This document shows, in pieces, positions 16,910-24,815 of a stretch of 28,116 bases of DNA. Positions within the stretch are counted from its first letter, which is position 1. Each line of letters begins with the position of its first letter. Position numbers and translations under genes: made by a program. Under the pieces are notes generated by a model. It had not been told where the DNA came from. It made no database searches and saw only the letters and a list, made by a program, of their open reading frames with translations. Source of the DNA: Sporomusaceae bacterium UBA1887 (GTDB lineage Bacteria > Bacillota > Negativicutes > Sporomusales > DSM-15969); assembly GCA_002337925.1 (NCBI GenBank), contig DDHB01000012.1, positions 20,863 through 48,978 of the forward strand, read 5' to 3'.

Positions 16910-16960
16910 AAAAATCCCTCTCGCTTGTAGGTTTTCTACTACAAACGAGAGGGATTTTTT
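16910..16960. terminator. Bidirectional terminator between convergent genes
   Basis: ATCCCTCTCG-type and CGAGAGGGAT arms, extended by TTGTAG/CTACAA with one mismatch, are flanked by an A run on the left and a T run on the right. It therefore works for the phosphatase gene on + and the transferase gene on -. The minus-strand stop codon (16959-16961) overlaps its edge. Confidence 0.85.
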
Positions 16961-19094
16961 ATTGAAGTGCCCGGACCGAATCACCAACAAAGTATTTGGC
17001 ATATAAATCTTGCACCCAATGGATGATTGCCTTTTCAGAAGCATTTTGGTCTTTACCGTTATACATGTCTGTCTTCATATGGAAATCACTTGACCAGTAA
17101 TAGATGGTATCTCCTAAAAAGCCAACTGCATAGCTGCTTTCCTCTGGAACATTAATCATATTTCTTCCTGAAAAATCCGAAGGGGAAGGAATACCAAGGA
17201 TTCCTAGAAGTGTAGGGGCAAAGTCAATCTGACTTGCATAAGCTGCGCCGCTGAAATTTTCAAAAGGCTTCAGATTCTTGCTAACAAAAATTAGCGGGAG
17301 GGGAGCTAAGCTTAAAGTGAGATCACCTTCACCAAGACGTTTATAATGAGCATTCTGGCTGGGATGAGGATTATGATCGCTTGTAATTACGATCAGGGTC
17401 TTATCATCTAGTAAATTCCGGTCTTTAAGATCCTGGAAAAATTTTTGCAAAGTAATATTTTCCCAATAAATCCCTTTCAGATAAACATTATTCGGTTGTT
17501 CCTTTATCGCTGACGGAATATCTTCATCAGTTAAACCGCAATAGGGGTAGGGTTGATGAGAGTCTATTGTTTTAGTAACCATAAAAAGTTTCTTATTGCG
17601 GTTTTGCTCTAGAATCCGGATAGTTTCCTCATACATAACATCGTTGTGGTAGCCCCAGCCGCTGCTGCCAATATACCCTTCTTTCTCCAGATCTTCTTTC
17701 GCTCTGTAGGTATTCATCCCAAAACGTTTTTTATAAGCCCGGAATTCATCGTTGTAATATTGGCTTGTAGCCTCTAAAAACAAGGTATCATAACCATGTT
17801 TCTCGAGAACTCTGAATAGGGTGGTATTAGTCTCGAAAGCCTGGTCGTCGGTGTAGAGCAGTTGGGAAAGAAAGAGGGAATTGAGCCCTTGAGTCGTCGG
17901 CTTATTGGAGGTGTAATAACGATCGGAATGGGGGTACGATGCTACTAAACTATCTAAGAACGGTGTTGTCTCTGCTGGAATCAACGGGTTGTAATAATGC
18001 AAGTAATCACGATGCAAAGATTCGCCGACGATCATAACAATTTTATCATAGGGAAAAACGTTAGGGACGGCAGCAGGCTTTTCGCCAACTTTAATTCCCA
18101 GGTCATTTAAGAGTATTGTTTCATTTTCCGAAAAAGCCACGCGATAAAGCTGGCTGGAAGCAGCTACCAGCCTCTCGTCATTGCGCAAAAACTCTTGTGC
18201 CAGGTTGAGCGTTACAGATTGGGAAAGCAGGCTGCGTGATGCGTTTCTTGCCCTTTCCAGTTCTGCTTCCTCGTCATAGCCATTGGTAACCAGCAGTTGG
18301 GGATAGAAAAAGGCTGTGACAAAATTCACGAGATTCACAGCGATACAAATGAATAGAATAATGGCTACAGAGCTTCCTTTAGGACCATAATACAGTTTTT
18401 TCGGAACGCGGAATAAAAGTATCAGTAAGCTTAAACTGATGCCGATACCTAGAAAAATAAGCTTATCTGTTGTATGAATCACGCTGAGGATGGAGTAGTT
18501 ATTTAGGTTTTCAAACAGCATTTTTTCAATATGGGAGGATGTGACAAGAAAATAAGCGGTATCACTATAGAAAAATAAGATGGTAAGCAGATAGGCAAAA
18601 AAATAAACCGCTTTAGTGAATGGTGTACCCCGTTTCATGTATAGATAGCCTGCAGCCAGTACGAGCAGGCTGTTATTGATCACCCCTGTGAGCAAGGCCA
18701 CAATTGTCATTGCATTGCAAATTAAGTTTAATGAATGCATAATCACCATTGAGATGGCAACCCAAAGAGAGGCTATAATCACGATCGGGAAGTAATCTTT
18801 GACAACTTGTTTGATACGGCTGCTATTGTTTCTAAAAAGCAGCAAGATACCGGCCAGCAGCAAATCGCGAAAAATAGCATTCGATGCATCAATAATGAAG
18901 ATGTTCATCGGAAATACCGGTTCACGAATGAAGAATCGGAATGAAAGGGATAATTCTACGCAGAAAATCAAAATAATTGCGATGATTTTCATTCTGTGAC
19001 GGCAAATAGTTTCGGTTATTAAATTACCTTTAATAGTATTACTTCCCTTCTGCAGCATACCTTGGCTATGCTGTTCGCAAGCACCACACAACAT
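16959..19094 (-). CDS. Sulfatase-family membrane transferase (phosphoethanolamine/phosphoglycerol transferase-like)
   Basis: Up to 711 residues: about five membrane helices in the first third, then a large extracytoplasmic alkaline-phosphatase-fold domain. Active-site motifs are VGESLHRDYLHYYNP, the nucleophile region NKPTTQGLNSLF (a Thr as in EptA and LtaS enzymes), SHQPYPY and SDHNPHP. The enzyme probably moves a phosphoethanolamine or glycerol-phosphate group from a phospholipid to an envelope glycan or lipid. Substrate is not determined. The start is uncertain. ATG 19094 lacks a well-spaced SD, and internal ATGs at 19058 and 18992 would still leave all membrane helices. It follows the methyltransferase gene by 44 bases and may be cotranscribed with it. 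Confidence 0.85.
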   Translation of the reverse strand: MLCGACEQHSQGMLQKGSNTIKGNLITETICRHRMKIIAIILIFCVELSLSFRFFIREPVFPMNIFIIDASNAIFRDLLLAGILLLFRNNSSRIKQVVKDYFPIVIIASLWVAISMVIMHSLNLICNAMTIVALLTGVINNSLLVLAAGYLYMKRGTPFTKAVYFFAYLLTILFFYSDTAYFLVTSSHIEKMLFENLNNYSILSVIHTTDKLIFLGIGISLSLLILLFRVPKKLYYGPKGSSVAIILFICIAVNLVNFVTAFFYPQLLVTNGYDEEAELERARNASRSLLSQSVTLNLAQEFLRNDERLVAASSQLYRVAFSENETILLNDLGIKVGEKPAAVPNVFPYDKIVMIVGESLHRDYLHYYNPLIPAETTPFLDSLVASYPHSDRYYTSNKPTTQGLNSLFLSQLLYTDDQAFETNTTLFRVLEKHGYDTLFLEATSQYYNDEFRAYKKRFGMNTYRAKEDLEKEGYIGSSGWGYHNDVMYEETIRILEQNRNKKLFMVTKTIDSHQPYPYCGLTDEDIPSAIKEQPNNVYLKGIYWENITLQKFFQDLKDRNLLDDKTLIVITSDHNPHPSQNAHYKRLGEGDLTLSLAPLPLIFVSKNLKPFENFSGAAYASQIDFAPTLLGILGIPSPSDFSGRNMINVPEESSYAVGFLGDTIYYWSSDFHMKTDMYNGKDQNASEKAIIHWVQDLYAKYFVGDSVRALQ

Positions 19095-19138
19095 TATTCA
19101 CGATAATTCTACATTTTCCTTCACTAACAAGAAAAAAT

Positions 19139-19753
19139 TCATGTTCGTATAGTGCGCTCTAGCCTATAAATAGAAAAGCTTTGGCGAGGGTCACGATCGT
19201 CAGGAAAGTTTATGGTATTGAAAAGCGTAAAAGGAGTATGGTTTTCCAAAAAACATAAAAAATCGTAGGACGGATAATACAAGATAATGTCTACTGTTCT
19301 TTGCCGATCTTTTGTTGACAGCAAAATAGTGTTGATAACCTTCGTAAATATTTGTAAGGAAAAAGGGTTGAAAAAGTAAAATTTATTATCTTTGGGGCTA
19401 ATCGGATAATCTTCCGCTAAGGTGTTGATGAAATGTATTTTATTTGTTTTCTTTTTCTGTTTTTGGAGATATTCTTGTTGATTATGAACAGCCTGCTTAT
19501 AGAAGAAGGAATTCATTTCTACCCCTGTGACTGTGGAATCAAAGAAGTAATTGATGTAAAAGTTAAGCCTGCCTTTACCGCAGCCGAAATCAACGACATG
19601 ATCATCTGCTGTAAAAGTATATTGCTTAGTTAATATTTCTAATACAGAGTAGGAGGTTGGCTCATATCTGTTATAGTGAGGTGATTCATTAAATCTTTTT
19701 TGTTCTCCCCCAGTTGTTATATTTAGTAGCTTTTCATAATATTGTTCATCCAT
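19139..19753 (-). CDS. Class I SAM-dependent methyltransferase
   Basis: A 204-residue soluble protein with SAM-binding motif I (VVDFGCGKGRLNFY) followed by an acidic strand end (VTGVEMN) and a later FNPF sequence in the position of the catalytic NPPF-like loop. The start is ATG 19753, which has AAAGGA six bases upstream. A longer reading from 19786 lacks a site. The target is unknown, and the size and FNPF hint at a nucleic-acid or small-molecule enzyme. It lies upstream of and codirectional with the membrane transferase. Confidence 0.75.
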   Translation of the reverse strand: MDEQYYEKLLNITTGGEQKRFNESPHYNRYEPTSYSVLEILTKQYTFTADDHVVDFGCGKGRLNFYINYFFDSTVTGVEMNSFFYKQAVHNQQEYLQKQKKKTNKIHFINTLAEDYPISPKDNKFYFFNPFSLQIFTKVINTILLSTKDRQRTVDIILYYPSYDFLCFLENHTPFTLFNTINFPDDRDPRQSFSIYRLERTIRT

Positions 19754-19863
19754 TATTGTTCCTTTCTTTTCAAAAGCGCGTTCCATAATAGCCGAAATAA
19801 CTACTTATCAGTATAGCTTCATTCAGTTATCTTTTTCAAGACAATGTAAGCCTGCGCTGGATG

Positions 19864-19887
19864 GATACAGGGGTCAAAGTCTGTATC
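19864..19887. repeat. Inverted repeat GATACAG-N10-CTGTATC
   Basis: A perfect 7-bp inverted repeat lies in the region between the divergent methyltransferase and flavoprotein genes. A T run occurs 13 bases after it, too far for a standard terminator. It could be an operator for the divergent pair. Confidence 0.5.
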
Positions 19888-20028
19888 TGTTGAGTGGAGG
19901 TTTTTTTACGTGCGTTTCACGGCTGACAGGAACATATGAAGACATAATACCATATCATAAGATGATGGATGTTTTTTTGCAATAGTTAACGAACATGGTC
20001 TATAGAGTTAAAGATAGGAGTGATAACG

Positions 20029-21393
20029 ATGAAAGGAAAAACGCAGTTAACCGGGCGAGTTATTTTCAGAGGAGAACTAGGTTACGATCAGGCCTGTAAA
20101 AATTGGAATCCATATGTTGACACATTCCCGCTCGTATTTGTTTTTGCACGCTGTACAGAAGATGTCAGTAATGCTGTAAAATGGGCGCAAGAAAATTGCG
20201 TCCCCATTCGGACTCGCAGTGGACGTCATGCTCTAGATAAAAATCTTTCTGTAGTAAAAGGTGGGATTGTCATTGATGTAAGCAGTATGGATCAGGTGTG
20301 GATGAATGAGGAAGAGGAAGAGGCTGTCGTCCAAACCGGTGTCCATGTAGGGCCTCTTGTAAAATGGCTGGCGAAACAAGGCTACATGGCTCCCTTTGGC
20401 GACAGTCCGACAGTCGGTATCGGCGGAATCACGGCAGGTGGAGGGATCGGACTGCTGCTGCGGTCAATTGGTCTTGTTAGTGACAATCTCGTGGGAGTAG
20501 AAATGGTTAACTATGAGGGATGCGTTATCTATGCTGACGAGTGGAAGAATTCGGACTTGTTGTGGGCAACCCGTGGTGGTGGCGGCGGTAATTTTGGAAT
20601 TAATACTGCATATAAATTCAAGGTGCACAATGCCCCTGCCAAAGCAACCGTATTCCAGCTTATTTGGCCATGGGAGCAATTGGAAATTGTTTTTGAGGCA
20701 TGGCAAAACTGGGCACCTTTTGTTGACAAACGATTAGGCACATATATGGAAGCGTTAAGTCAGGTAAATGGCTTGCTGCATGCACAAGGACTATTTCTTG
20801 GTTCTAAGCAAGAACTAACTTGCTTATTGGAGCCTTTGACCAGTGCGGGCTCTCCGACGGTATACATTGAAACACTAGACTATCCGGATGCTGTTGAATA
20901 TTTAATACCTGATGAACCGATTCCGGGAAGATCCGATCAGAGTACTAAATTCTCATCGGCCTGGGCATATGATCTGTTGCCCTGCGAGGCAGTTAAAATT
21001 ATGCGCCGATTCCTCGAAGCGTCGACCGGAACCGAAGCGGGGTTTTTCTTTCTAAACTGGGGTGGTGCCGCTGCCAGGATTTCTCCTGAAGAGACTGCAT
21101 TTTTTTGGCGGGGACCAAAATATTATTTAGAGTGGAACTCCTCTTGGAGTGAAGATTCTGATGCCCGTCGCAACATTGCGATGGTAGAGAGAACACGTGA
21201 GCAGTTAGAACCCTTTGTTGAAGGATCTTATGTAAATGTTCCAGATGAGTATATTGAGGACTTCGGGCGGGCGTATTACGGAGCCAATTTTGCCAGACTG
21301 CGCAGAATAAAAGAAAAATATGATCCTGAGAACGTATTTAATCATCCGCAAAGTATTCCACCGGCAGGCTGGGGCTCCGGGAAGCGTGACTGA
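20029..21393 (+). CDS. FAD-linked oxidase, berberine-bridge-enzyme type
   Basis: A 454-residue flavoprotein of the BBE/PCMH fold, which oxidises alcohols, sugars or secondary metabolites using covalently bound FAD. The FAD domain has RSGRHAL with His67 as the likely 8-alpha-linked residue, GDSPTVGIGGITAGGGIGLL, and RGGGGGNFGI. The C-terminus ends with the BBE signature (DPENVFNHPQSIPP). Bicovalent members have a Cys in the second loop, but here the position is Ser126, so the flavin is probably attached only through His67. The start is ATG 20029, eight bases after AGGAG. A GTG at 20020 overlaps the SD and is unlikely. There is no signal peptide. Its physiological substrate is not evident from neighbours. 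Confidence 0.88.
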   Translation: MKGKTQLTGRVIFRGELGYDQACKNWNPYVDTFPLVFVFARCTEDVSNAVKWAQENCVPIRTRSGRHALDKNLSVVKGGIVIDVSSMDQVWMNEEEEEAVVQTGVHVGPLVKWLAKQGYMAPFGDSPTVGIGGITAGGGIGLLLRSIGLVSDNLVGVEMVNYEGCVIYADEWKNSDLLWATRGGGGGNFGINTAYKFKVHNAPAKATVFQLIWPWEQLEIVFEAWQNWAPFVDKRLGTYMEALSQVNGLLHAQGLFLGSKQELTCLLEPLTSAGSPTVYIETLDYPDAVEYLIPDEPIPGRSDQSTKFSSAWAYDLLPCEAVKIMRRFLEASTGTEAGFFFLNWGGAAARISPEETAFFWRGPKYYLEWNSSWSEDSDARRNIAMVERTREQLEPFVEGSYVNVPDEYIEDFGRAYYGANFARLRRIKEKYDPENVFNHPQSIPPAGWGSGKRD

Positions 21394-21420
21394 AATAGTG
21401 GTGTTAAGAAAGAATTAATA

Positions 21421-21456
21421 AAAAATCCTGCAGAAAGTTTTTCTGCAGGATTTTTT
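21421..21456. terminator. Bidirectional terminator between flavoprotein and reductase genes
   Basis: AAAAATCCTGCAGAAA pairs with TTTCTGCAGGATTTTTT around a very short loop. The A run on one side and T run on the other serve both converging genes. Confidence 0.85.
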
Positions 21457-21469
21457 GTCAATTTAATTT

Positions 21470-22197
21470 TTACCGATTCCTATTAAGGTTGTTTTCTGCA
21501 AGCGTATTGTCGAAATGCTGATTGGCATTTCGTATATACACGTCATCAGGCAGAAATGACTGTTCCAGTGCCTGCTTTGTTTCGTCCGATAATGCTTGCC
21601 CCAGCCCGATTTCATAACCAGCTTTTTTGACCCATTGCAGATAGGATTTCACTGGGGGCAGCTCCATAGACAGCAGTCCACCCTGCGCTGCGTAGATTTC
21701 ACCTAGCAGCTCCGTCTGCATATTTAAGGCTGCACGCTGGACCCAGTGTGACAGTGCCTGGAAATGGGACCGTTCCGGAAAACCACAGTTTGACATCATC
21801 AGCAGGCAGGGAAGCTTCTCATCTGGATTTTTCCAGTGCCGTGATTCACCGGAGTCCGTTTTGCTGAAATGAGGATCGCCTTTGACAATCATTCGATCCA
21901 TAAACACCTTCAGCATACCGGAAATGGTGTCGAAATACAGTGGACTGGCCAATACTAGGACGTCGGCCCCGTCTGCTTCAGTCAGAATAGGCTGCATATC
22001 ATCTGCGATAATACACTGTCCCGGCGTTTTGAGCCAGCAGGAAAAACAACCGCGGCAGTACCGGATATCCTTTTCTGCCAAGAATATATTTACGTCTTTG
22101 CGTCCGCTTCCTGAGCGCCTTGCAAAAAGGCTTCTGCCATGATGTGCGTGTTGCTGTTTCTGCCTTTAGGGCTTCCATTGACCAATACAATCTTCAT
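21470..22197 (-). pseudogene. Flavodoxin-like NAD(P)H-dependent FMN reductase, frameshifted
   Basis: The gene starts at ATG 22197 (SD GAGGAGAGGAG) with the classic MKIVLVNGSPKGRNSNT phosphate loop for FMN. It runs 35 codons and hits a TAA. The remainder, beginning ...DVNIFLAEKDIRYCRGCFSCW, continues in another frame to 21470. The frames meet at a run of three T (22097-22099, AAA on the coding strand). Restoring one base there gives a continuous protein of about 242 residues reading ...QEADAKDVNIFLAEK. The downstream part has the family CxxCxxC-like cysteine segment (CRGCFSC) and the LASPLYFDTISGMLKVFMDR flavin loop. It may be a real one-base deletion or a sequence error. It lies 59 bases after the HTH-desulfoferrodoxin gene and may share its transcript. 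Confidence 0.8.
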
Positions 22198-22256
22198 TTT
22201 TATGCTCCTCTCCTCTTGCGGCATTTTATTAGCTGGCCGACCTTTAATCTACCTGC

Positions 22257-22841
22257 TTAAACCAGTTGATAAAATAGCCCGTGTTCTACGCAATGAAAAT
22301 AAAGCTTGCCGTGTCCAAGGCGATGGAAGCGGAATTGCAAATTCCATTCTGGATATTGCTTTACAATAAAGACCTTATCACCTGTAACATAGGCAGCAAA
22401 AGAGATAAAATGATCTTTTTTCATTTCATGTGTTGAAGTAACATAAAGCTCATCTTCTATAGGCTCAATATCCAGTTGATGGTCTTGGCCGGCTTTTGTC
22501 GCAGCTAATGGTTCCATTCTCTTTGAGCAGCAGGAAATGGTAGCATCTCCTGTTGCTGTGATTAGATTTCCGCACTGGGGGCATATATAAAATTGAATCT
22601 TTTTCATATTTCCTCCTACTGTTTCATTTAGTACTATTTTTCCCAATAAGATTTCTTCAATATTAATGCCAAGTATTTGTGACAATTCCGGAAGCAATGA
22701 CACATCCGGACAGCCCAGGCCACGTTCCCACTTGCTTATTGTTTTATCGCTGATATTCATGAGATCGGCGATCTGCTTTTGAGTCATATCTTTTTCTTTT
22801 CGTAAACGATAAATTAGCTGGCCGATTTTTTCGCAATTCAT
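22257..22841 (-). CDS. XRE-type HTH regulator fused to a desulfoferrodoxin/superoxide-reductase-like domain
   Basis: A 194-residue fusion. Residues 1-65 are an XRE/Cro helix-turn-helix (LRKEKDMTQKQIADLMNISDKTISKWERG). Residues 84-110 resemble the rubredoxin-like centre I of desulfoferrodoxin with C87, C90, C104 and C105. Residues 115-194 match the superoxide reductase fold with all predicted iron ligands: H121, H138, H144, C184 and H187, with ligand spacing (H-x5-H, C-x2-H) as in characterised enzymes. The catalytic Glu-Lys pair before the first His is replaced by Gln-Asp (GQDH), which suggests an iron-based redox sensor rather than an efficient enzyme. The start is ATG 22841, eight bases after GAGG. 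A GTG at 22850 overlaps the SD. It is divergent from a PepSY-TM-like gene. Confidence 0.85.
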   Translation of the reverse strand: MNCEKIGQLIYRLRKEKDMTQKQIADLMNISDKTISKWERGLGCPDVSLLPELSQILGINIEEILLGKIVLNETVGGNMKKIQFYICPQCGNLITATGDATISCCSKRMEPLAATKAGQDHQLDIEPIEDELYVTSTHEMKKDHFISFAAYVTGDKVFIVKQYPEWNLQFRFHRLGHGKLYFHCVEHGLFYQLV

Positions 22842-22860
22842 CAGTATCACCTCAGAACTT

Positions 22861-22889
22861 AGTTTAGACTATAAAAAAAATACTATCAA
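22861..22889 (-). promoter_or_regulatory. Probable promoter of the HTH-desulfoferrodoxin gene
   Basis: On the minus strand, TTGATA (22889-22884), a 17-base spacer containing eight T residues, and TAAACT (22866-22861). The hexamers match five and four of six consensus bases. The start site would be just upstream of the SD. Confidence 0.45.
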
Positions 22890-22945
22890 TAAACGATCCG
22901 TAGAGTCAGAAGGAAAATCAGAGTATGAGTGATGCGGATAGGATC

Positions 22946-22965
22946 AATTATGGGGGAGCATAATT
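22946..22965. promoter_or_regulatory. Inverted repeat AATTATG-N6-CATAATT, candidate operator
   Basis: A perfect 7-bp inverted repeat with a G-rich centre lies between the divergent HTH-desulfoferrodoxin and PepSY-TM-like genes. XRE regulators often bind such sites in their own intergenic region. Binding here is inferred. Confidence 0.45.
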
Positions 22966-23021
22966 ACAAATAAAACGTCGTCAGATAATGCGGTAGCAAG
23001 AATATAATGGAGGTGAAGGTA

Positions 23022-23360
23022 TTGTATCTATTTTCGCGTAAGATTCACATGTATATTGGTTTAATCTTTGCTATTTTTATTCTAATTGAGGCGCTTACGG
23101 GCTTACTATTAGCCGAACCGGGCATAGTTGGTCAGGGGGCTCCACCTGCCGAATTTCAACAAGGCGGGCATCATCCACCGGCTGGCAGTTTCGGCTTAGC
23201 CAAAAATTTTCACAAAGGAATAGTGGGAAATATGAAGTTTACCTGGCTCGTAGATCTAACGGCCATAAGCCTGGTACTGCTTACATTGACGGGAGTCCAT
23301 ATGGCGATTTCGACTCTTCGTACAAAGGTAAAAAAGCCGAAAGAGTCTCCAGAGGAGTAG
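23022..23360 (+). CDS. Small PepSY-TM-like membrane protein
   Basis: A protein of about 112 residues with two membrane helices (roughly residues 7-30 and 75-97) joined by a His/Pro/Gly-rich extracytoplasmic loop containing GGHHPP. The RKIHMYIGLIFAIF...LTGLLL and later LTGVHMA patterns resemble PepSY-associated TM proteins, whose histidines may bind haem or metal. It ends in a Lys/Pro/Glu-rich cytoplasmic tail. GGAGGTG at 23009-23015 is a strong SD placed eight bases before TTG 23022. The ATG at 23007 overlaps that SD and is a less likely start. It is divergent from the HTH-desulfoferrodoxin gene, so a redox link is possible but unproven. Confidence 0.7.
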   Translation: MYLFSRKIHMYIGLIFAIFILIEALTGLLLAEPGIVGQGAPPAEFQQGGHHPPAGSFGLAKNFHKGIVGNMKFTWLVDLTAISLVLLTLTGVHMAISTLRTKVKKPKESPEE

Positions 23361-23413
23361 TTACATTAATAGGCCGGCGTTAGTTGGCATAATGCAAATA
23401 TAATTGTTACATG

Positions 23414-23442
23414 TTGACAATTCAAAAACAATGATGTATATT
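23414..23442 (+). promoter_or_regulatory. Sigma-A promoter of T-box leader 2
   Basis: TTGACA (23414-23419), a 17-base spacer and TATATT (23437-23442). The start site would lie near 23449, directly before T-box stem I. Confidence 0.75.
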
Positions 23443-23448
23443 TGGAAG

Positions 23449-23769
23449 AAATAAATGTTCCTACTGAAACTATATAATGTGTAAATGTGATGAGGGAGAA
23501 CGTTGTATTTTGAACGTTTCAGAGAACCGGTGGTTGGTGCGAACCGGCAACGCTAGAAATACAAGAATCACTCCTGAACAGCAAGGCTGAATCGTAAGAA
23601 GTAAGCTGCGCCGGTCTCGGCTCCGCAAGGAGTGCAGTCGTTATTCTGCTAGGGTTGTTAGACCTGATGAGAGATGCAGATATTTTCATATCTGTAAAAA
23701 GGGTGGTACCGCGAGAAACTTGCCTCTTGCCCCTTTAAGTCTATTGACTTAAAGGGCAAGGGGTTTTTT
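23449..23769 (+). promoter_or_regulatory. T-box leader 2 (probable isoleucine specifier) before BASS transporter gene
   Basis: Stem I has the conserved apical stretch (CAGAGAACCGG, GGTGCGAACCGG). Its base pairs GGGAG (23494-23498 region) with CTCCT (23571-23575). Immediately before the latter, ATC-A at 23567-23570 sits in the specifier loop, giving Ile. The T-box sequence AGGGTGGTACCGCG is at 23700-23713. The terminator hairpin (23723-23741 with 23746-23763, one bulge) has a T6 tail. UGGU fits an A discriminator base, as in isoleucine tRNA. Uncharged tRNA-Ile should switch the downstream transporter on. Confidence 0.9.
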
Positions 23770-23801
23770 GATTGAGATTTATCATTTTAGGAGGATGGAT
23801 T

Positions 23802-24764
23802 ATGAAACTATTAGAGAAGCTGGCTCAATTTATCTGCAAGTATATGACGTTGTGGGTGATCGTAATTTCGGTTATTGCTTTTTATAACCCAGAGCCGTTT
23901 AAGCCTGTTGGCAAGTATATCTCGTATATGCTGGGAATTATTATGCTGGGAATGGGACTTACGATGTCTCTTGAAGATTTTCGCTTAGTGTTGACCCGTC
24001 CGAAAGATGTGTTCTATGGCGTATTTTTCCGGTACTTGATTATGCCTCTTGTCGGTTTTGGCGTAGCTAAGATGCTGGATCTGTCACCGGCGTTGGCTGC
24101 TGGTATGGTACTTTTGGGAGCCTGCCCGAGCGGTACAGGATCGAACGTTATGACGTACATCGCCAAAGGCGATACGGCGTTATCGATCACCGTTTCCAGT
24201 GTGAATACAATCCTGGCACCGGTACTTACCACTTATATTTTTGCTTTTCTGGCAGGCTCGATGATTCCTATTGATATTGGTGCCCTGTTACTGGATATTG
24301 TAAAAATTGTTTTAATCCCGATCAGCATTGGCGTTGCCTTGCATACGGCAGCTCCAAAAATAGTAGATAAATTGATTAAAGTAGTTCCGGCTGTATCGGT
24401 CATATTTATCATTACAATTATGTCGTCTGTAGTCGCCTTAAATGCAGCAAAAATGGCAACAATGGCACTTGTACTCTGTGTAGCTGTAGCTATTCATAAT
24501 ATTGCCGGCCTTGTTTTAGGTTACTATGCCGGTAAAGCTGTTGGTATGAATGAGAAAAAGTCCCGGGCAGTTACATTTGAAATCGGTATGGAAAACTCAG
24601 GTCTTGCTGTAGCTTTGGCATTGGCACATTTGGATCCTATGGCAGCTTTACCAGGTGCAGTGATGACGGTTTGGGAGTATATGACAGGGAGTCTGCTGGC
24701 CAGCTATTGGGGAAATAAGTCAAAAGCAGAAGCATCGGATGCTGAAGCAAAAGTCTTGGCATGA
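23802..24764 (+). CDS. BASS-family (bile acid:Na+ symporter) transporter, T-box controlled
   Basis: A 320-residue membrane protein with about nine or ten helices. Family motifs for the Na+/substrate site are present: LLGACPSGTGSNVMTYIAKGD around residues 105-125, and VTFEIGMENSGLA in the second crossing region. Bacterial relatives move organic acids, including the pantothenate precursor carrier PanS, and plant plastid BASS5 moves keto acids. The start is ATG 23802, seven bases after AGGAGG. An in-frame upstream TTG precedes the SD and is rejected. The Ile-specific T-box suggests uptake of isoleucine, a branched-chain keto acid or a precursor. This is inferred from regulation only. Confidence 0.87.
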   Translation: MKLLEKLAQFICKYMTLWVIVISVIAFYNPEPFKPVGKYISYMLGIIMLGMGLTMSLEDFRLVLTRPKDVFYGVFFRYLIMPLVGFGVAKMLDLSPALAAGMVLLGACPSGTGSNVMTYIAKGDTALSITVSSVNTILAPVLTTYIFAFLAGSMIPIDIGALLLDIVKIVLIPISIGVALHTAAPKIVDKLIKVVPAVSVIFIITIMSSVVALNAAKMATMALVLCVAVAIHNIAGLVLGYYAGKAVGMNEKKSRAVTFEIGMENSGLAVALALAHLDPMAALPGAVMTVWEYMTGSLLASYWGNKSKAEASDAEAKVLA

Positions 24765-24815
24765 AGTAGCCGAAGAAAAATCATCTATGGTACATTAGGG
24801 TTTGCCATTCTATAA

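Noticed and set aside
22090..22105. Programmed -1 frameshift in the flavodoxin-like gene
   Set aside because: The junction (GCAAAGA on the coding strand) is not a canonical slippery heptamer, and no strong stimulatory hairpin is apparent.
21999..22190. 63-codon minus-strand open frame at the start of the flavodoxin-like gene
   Set aside because: It is out of frame with both real parts of the frameshifted gene and has no family features.
22139..22369. 76-codon + strand open frame over the reductase/regulator junction
   Set aside because: It lies opposite the N-terminus of the flavodoxin-like gene and the end of the HTH-desulfoferrodoxin gene. It has no SD and its hydrophobic stretch is an antisense artefact.
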